From JAEUOS01 sp031423955 (GTDB lineage: Bacteria > Pseudomonadota > Gammaproteobacteria > Burkholderiales > JAEUOS01), in NCBI GenBank assembly GCA_031423955.1, contig JANPGJ010000409.1:1-55568 (forward strand): 55,568 nucleotides of DNA. The letters run 5' to 3'. Positions 52,923 through 55,568 of this stretch are shown one piece after another. Each line of letters starts with the position of its first letter. The first letter of the stretch is position 1. The notes beneath the pieces were generated by a model that saw only the letters and a program-made list of their open reading frames with translations, was not told where the DNA came from and ran no database searches. The position numbers and the translations under genes are program-made.

Positions 52923-54128
52923 ATGTTGACGTTTGAGGACGATGTGCCGATGGGACAAGCAGGCTTGCCCGGCGCGATGCTTGGATTGCGCAGAGTTGAG
53001 GTGGCTGCGTACGCGAAAGTCGCGCCGCTGATGAACGCGGCGCCGCTGCAAGGTATGCCGTCCGCTCAGCACGTGGCGCCGCTTCAGGGTGCGGGCATCA
53101 AGGTCGAACAAAGGCGCGTCAATGTCGCCGACAAACGCATCATCAATGGCCAGACCGATGTCAACCAGTTGGTCCCGTTCAAATACAAATGGGCCTGGCA
53201 GAAGTATCTCGACTCCTGCGCGAATCACTGGATGCCGCAGGAAATCAACATGAACCGCGACATAGCGCTCTGGAAGGATCCAAAGGGGCTGAGCGAGGAT
53301 GAGCGTCGTGTGATCAAGCGCAATCTCGGATTTTTCGTGACTGCCGACAGTCTTGCGGCAAACAACATTGTTCTTGGCACCTATCGCCATATAACTGCCC
53401 CCGAGTGTCGCCAGTATCTGTTGCGCCAGGCTTTCGAGGAGGCGATTCACACCCATGCATACCAATACATCGTCGAGTCCCTGGGTTTGGACGAGAGCGA
53501 GATATTCAATGCCTACAACGAAGTCAGTTCTATCCGCGCCAAGGATCAGTTCCTGATTCCCTTCATCGAGACCCTGACCGATCCGCATTTCACGACCGGT
53601 ACGCCGCAGAACGACCAGAAACTCCTGAAAAGTCTGATCGTGTTTTCCTGCATGATGGAGGGGCTCTTTTTCTACGTTGGATTCACCCAGATTCTTGCGA
53701 TGGGTCGACAGAACAAGATGACCGGGGCGGCCGAACAGTACCAGTACATACTGCGCGACGAGTCTATGCACTGCAATTTCGGTATCGACCTGGTCAACCA
53801 ATTGAAGATGGAGAACCCGCACCTCTGGACGCCGGAGTTCCGTGAGGAAATCCGCAGCTTGTTCAAGGAGGCCGTCGATCTTGAGTATCGCTATGCCGAA
53901 GACACCATGCCGCGCGGTGTGCTTGGATTGAATGCGCCGATGTTCAAAGGGTACCTTCGATTCATAGCCAACCGGCGCTGTCAGCAAATCGGGATCGACC
54001 CGTTGTTTGCAAATGAGGACAATCCCTTTCCGTGGATGAGCGAAATGATCGACTTGAAGAAGGAACGCAATTTCTTCGAGACTCGTGTCATCGAGTATCA
54101 AACCGGCGGCGCGTTGAATTGGGATTGA
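52923..54128 (+). CDS. nrdB: Ribonucleoside-diphosphate reductase class Ia, beta subunit
   Basis: 401 aa. The core begins near residue 65 (RVNVADKRIINGQTDVNQL). Before it is an Ala/Pro/Gln-rich extension with a short duplication (APLQG twice), a feature also of other betaproteobacterial NrdB. Diiron ligands are seen in FVTADSLA, FEEAIHTHAYQYI, CMMEGLFF and RDESMHCNFG. The radical-site Tyr is in place, four residues after the ligand His in EAIHTHAY, so this is a tyrosyl-radical enzyme. GGAGAG lies 8 nt before the ATG. Confidence 0.97.
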   Translation: MLTFEDDVPMGQAGLPGAMLGLRRVEVAAYAKVAPLMNAAPLQGMPSAQHVAPLQGAGIKVEQRRVNVADKRIINGQTDVNQLVPFKYKWAWQKYLDSCANHWMPQEINMNRDIALWKDPKGLSEDERRVIKRNLGFFVTADSLAANNIVLGTYRHITAPECRQYLLRQAFEEAIHTHAYQYIVESLGLDESEIFNAYNEVSSIRAKDQFLIPFIETLTDPHFTTGTPQNDQKLLKSLIVFSCMMEGLFFYVGFTQILAMGRQNKMTGAAEQYQYILRDESMHCNFGIDLVNQLKMENPHLWTPEFREEIRSLFKEAVDLEYRYAEDTMPRGVLGLNAPMFKGYLRFIANRRCQQIGIDPLFANEDNPFPWMSEMIDLKKERNFFETRVIEYQTGGALNWD

Positions 54129-54171
54129 TGGAAACATGCGGATGTTTTGTGAATATGCGAACGGGACCTGA

Positions 54172-54291
54172 ATGCAAGGCCTGAGTCGACAGGATTTCGA
54201 TGCGTTGTTCGCGCAAGCACGATCCGGCACCATTGAGGGGCGAACTCCCTTTGTGCGTTGGATTGCGCGGGCATCCGTATCACCACCATAA
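54172..54291 (+). CDS. Possible 39-aa small protein after nrdB
   Basis: Begins MQGLSRQDFDALFAQ, 43 nt after the nrdB stop, and ends inside the 5' arm of the terminator hairpin. ACGGGA lies 5 nt upstream of the ATG. It is amphipathic with a basic C-terminal half. No recognised family. It may be a real small ORF or chance. Confidence 0.3.
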   Translation: MQGLSRQDFDALFAQARSGTIEGRTPFVRWIARASVSPP

Positions 54292-54335
54292 AAAACGCCG
54301 GGCGCGTCAATGGGCTCCGGCGTTTTTTATGGTGG
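54283..54335 (+). terminator. Strong terminator of the nrdAB transcript
   Basis: A perfect 19 bp inverted repeat, CCACCATAAAAAACGCCGG and its complement, with a 15 nt loop. The A-tract in one arm and T-tract in the other make it effective on both strands. Confidence 0.9.
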
Positions 54336-54374
54336 CGCTGCCAGTTAGTGAGTATTTCTGGCGGCGTGTGCGGC

Positions 54375-54418
54375 ATTCATTAGCGCAAGCTCACGATTCA
54401 ATGCTTGCGCCGATGAAT
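54375..54418. other. Extended hairpin upstream of H1-like gene
   Basis: ATTCAT + GCGCAAGC pair with GCTTGCGC + ATGAAT (6 + 8 bp, small internal loop, 12 nt apical loop), about 70 nt before the H1-like ATG. It may be part of that gene's leader. The rest of 54336-54486 shows only T-rich tracts and a good AAGGAGA ribosome binding site. Confidence 0.5.
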
Positions 54419-54486
54419 AATCCGGGCTAGTACAGACGGGTTTTTTAGTTGGTAGTTTTTTTGACTCTTCATGAAGGAGAAGCATC

Positions 54487-54855
54487 ATGGCAACTGCAAA
54501 GAAACCAGCAGCGAAAAAGCCCGCCGCCAAAAAACCGGCGGTGAAGAAGGCGGCAGCAAAGAAGCCAGCGGCGAAAAAGCCGGCGGCGAAGAAAGCGGCG
54601 AAAAAACCGGCTAAGAAAGCGGCGAAGAAAGCGGCAAAGAAAGCTGCGAAGAAGCCGGCCAAGAAAGCAGCGAAGAAGGCTGCGAAAAAGCCGGCCAAGA
54701 AAGCGGCCACTAAAGCAAAGCCTGCGGCGTCCGCCAAACCGGTGGCCGCTGCCAAACCGGCGGTAGCCAAGCCATCGCTTGCAGCAGTACCCGGCGCGCG
54801 TCCCGCGCTGAATCCTGCTGCGGCTTGGCCCTTCCCTACGGGAAGCCGCCCTTAG
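54487..54855 (+). CDS. Histone H1-like / AlgP-type basic DNA-binding protein
   Basis: 122 aa. Residues 4-75 are a run of AKKPA and AKKAA repeats, lysine, alanine and proline only, like the C-terminal tail of eukaryotic histone H1. The end, NPAAAWPFPTGSRP, is a conserved sequence in betaproteobacterial H1-like proteins. It probably binds and compacts DNA. Start at 54487 has AAGGAGA 8 nt upstream. The repeats make length variation by slippage likely. The opposite-strand frames are shadows of the repeat. Confidence 0.92.
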   Translation: MATAKKPAAKKPAAKKPAVKKAAAKKPAAKKPAAKKAAKKPAKKAAKKAAKKAAKKPAKKAAKKAAKKPAKKAATKAKPAASAKPVAAAKPAVAKPSLAAVPGARPALNPAAAWPFPTGSRP

Positions 54856-54900
54856 GCTTTGCAAAGCTTTCCCGGCTGCATTTCCTGGCCGGGGCTTTAC

Positions 54901-54937
54901 AATCCGCGAGACAAGGCGACTTGCTCGCGGATTTTTT
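54901..54937 (+). terminator. Intrinsic terminator after H1-like gene
   Basis: A 9 bp stem ATCCGCGAG/CTCGCGGAT with a 13 nt loop, followed by TTTTTTATT. It lies 46 nt after the stop codon. Confidence 0.85.
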
Positions 54938-54957
54938 ATTCTTGAACGGGTAACCCG

Positions 54958-55533
54958 GTGTTCGACGACATTCTTGCAATCGTGCTCCGCGCGCTGTACT
55001 GGGTGCTCGTGCCTGCTGCGCTACTCAGGTTCCAGATGCAGGCGGTGCGGGCACCGTTCCACAATCCAATAGGCCAGTTTTTCTGTGCTGTCACTGATTG
55101 GGCGGTCAAGCCCTTGCGCCGTGTACTTCCGGGCAGGGGAGGGTACGACTGGGCGAGTTTGGCCGCGGCATTCCTTTTTGAATTGCTTCACGGGCTTGCG
55201 TTTGACATCCTTTCGATGCGGTTTTCCATTTTCCGGGGCGCCGCTGTGCCATGGCTGGCCTCTAGCGTGTTTGGATTGGCAGGCGCGATCCTGATGGTCG
55301 CAATTGGATGCATTTTCATCTATGTGGTCATTTCCTGGGTGCAGGCGGATTCACCGATTGGCGATATTCTCGGCGCATTGGTCAACCCCTGGCTCAGGCC
55401 GATTCGGCGACGAATGCCGATGATTGGCGGCTTCGACCTGTCAACGTTGGTATTGCTGGTGCTACTGCAGATTGGCTCGGTCATTCTCGGCCATCTGCAG
55501 TCAGCTACCATGCAGGTGCTTGCCCGGCTCTAG
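54958..55533 (+). CDS. YggT family integral membrane protein
   Basis: 191 aa from GTG at 54958. Two YggT repeats are visible, each with a hydrophobic pair and a short basic motif, here VTDWAVKPLRRVLPGRGGYDWAS and VNPWLRPIRRRMPMIGGFDLS. About four to five membrane segments. YggT proteins are linked to osmotic or cation stress and, in some bacteria, to division or chromosome partition; the role here is unknown. GGGTAA is the only weak ribosome binding site. The final 35 bp of the window after it hold nothing recognisable. Confidence 0.9.
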   Translation: MFDDILAIVLRALYWVLVPAALLRFQMQAVRAPFHNPIGQFFCAVTDWAVKPLRRVLPGRGGYDWASLAAAFLFELLHGLAFDILSMRFSIFRGAAVPWLASSVFGLAGAILMVAIGCIFIYVVISWVQADSPIGDILGALVNPWLRPIRRRMPMIGGFDLSTLVLLVLLQIGSVILGHLQSATMQVLARL

Positions 55534-55568
55534 TAGATCGTTCCATCAATACTGTTACTAAATGAGTG

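Noticed and set aside
52920..54233. 437-aa open frame on - opposite nrdB
   Set aside because: Antisense shadow of nrdB with no motifs.
1..55568. Insertion sequences, prophage genes, CRISPR arrays, toxin-antitoxin pairs
   Set aside because: No transposase, integrase, phage structural gene, direct-repeat array or toxin/antitoxin-type gene pair was seen on either strand.

Overview
This window looks like a piece of a high-GC betaproteobacterial chromosome. The evidence is the division/cell wall gene order, an FtsZ C-terminal peptide ending IPAFLRRQAD, a CNP1-family protein, a PP0621-family protein, an AlgP/H1-like basic protein, and linkage of lpxC-secA-argJ-zapD-pilBCD-ispB-rplU-rpmA-obg-proB-rppH-proS. 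Genus cannot be fixed from the sequence alone. I see no insertion sequence, prophage, CRISPR array or rRNA. One tRNA (Pro, anticodon CGG) is present.

Layout. 1-10 kb: the distal half of the division and cell wall (dcw) cluster, murD-ftsW-murG-murC-ddlB-ftsQ-ftsA-ftsZ, all on +, mostly with overlapping stop/start codons. It is interrupted by two copies of a structured dispersed repeat on either side of ftsQA. 10-13.4 kb: a small accessory set (SDR oxidoreductase, Cys-less carboxymuconolactone-decarboxylase-like protein, bicupin-like protein, dienelactone hydrolase) with a REP/dRS3-like repeat. 13.4-41.6 kb: a long housekeeping block. It holds a lytic transglycosylase and proS; rppH; a rubrerythrin / CCG-type Fe-S protein / DUF3501 trio with a CNP1-family gene; a degenerate Lgt homologue; proB-obg-rpmA-rplU; ispB; tRNA-Pro; pilB-pilC-pilD-coaE-zapD-yacG; a MutT-ThiE fusion, a DUF815 ATPase, argJ and secA; an M23 peptidase and dciA; then lpxC and a peroxiredoxin. 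41.6-55.5 kb: a cytidylate-kinase-like/BON fusion, ffh, a ccsA-like gene, a PP0621-family gene, pilS-pilR, ampD, nrdA-nrdB behind NrdR boxes, a histone H1-like gene and a YggT-family gene.

How it fits together. The early genes make and translocate lipid II (MurD, MurC, Ddl, MurG, FtsW) and build the Z-ring and divisome (FtsQ, FtsA, FtsZ, and ZapD further along). LpxC, the lytic transglycosylase, the M23 peptidase and AmpD add envelope synthesis and turnover. SecA and Ffh serve the two export routes. PilB/C/D and PilS/R assemble and regulate type IV pili. NrdAB supplies dNTPs.

Main observations for follow-up: (1) relative to the gene order I remember for betaproteobacteria, the roughly 28 kb block from the lytic transglycosylase to the peroxiredoxin appears inverted in place, with accessory genes at both ends; (2) a three-part structured repeat occurs twice, in opposite orientations, inside the division cluster; (3) a second hairpin element recurs at 33.8 and 43.1 kb; (4) the rubrerythrin/Fe-S/DUF3501 trio is an uncharacterised redox module; (5) an Lgt-family membrane protein has lost the family's key residues; (6) a nucleotide-kinase-like domain is fused to a BON domain; (7) nrdAB has two NrdR-type boxes 31 bp apart followed by a leader of about 380 nt.
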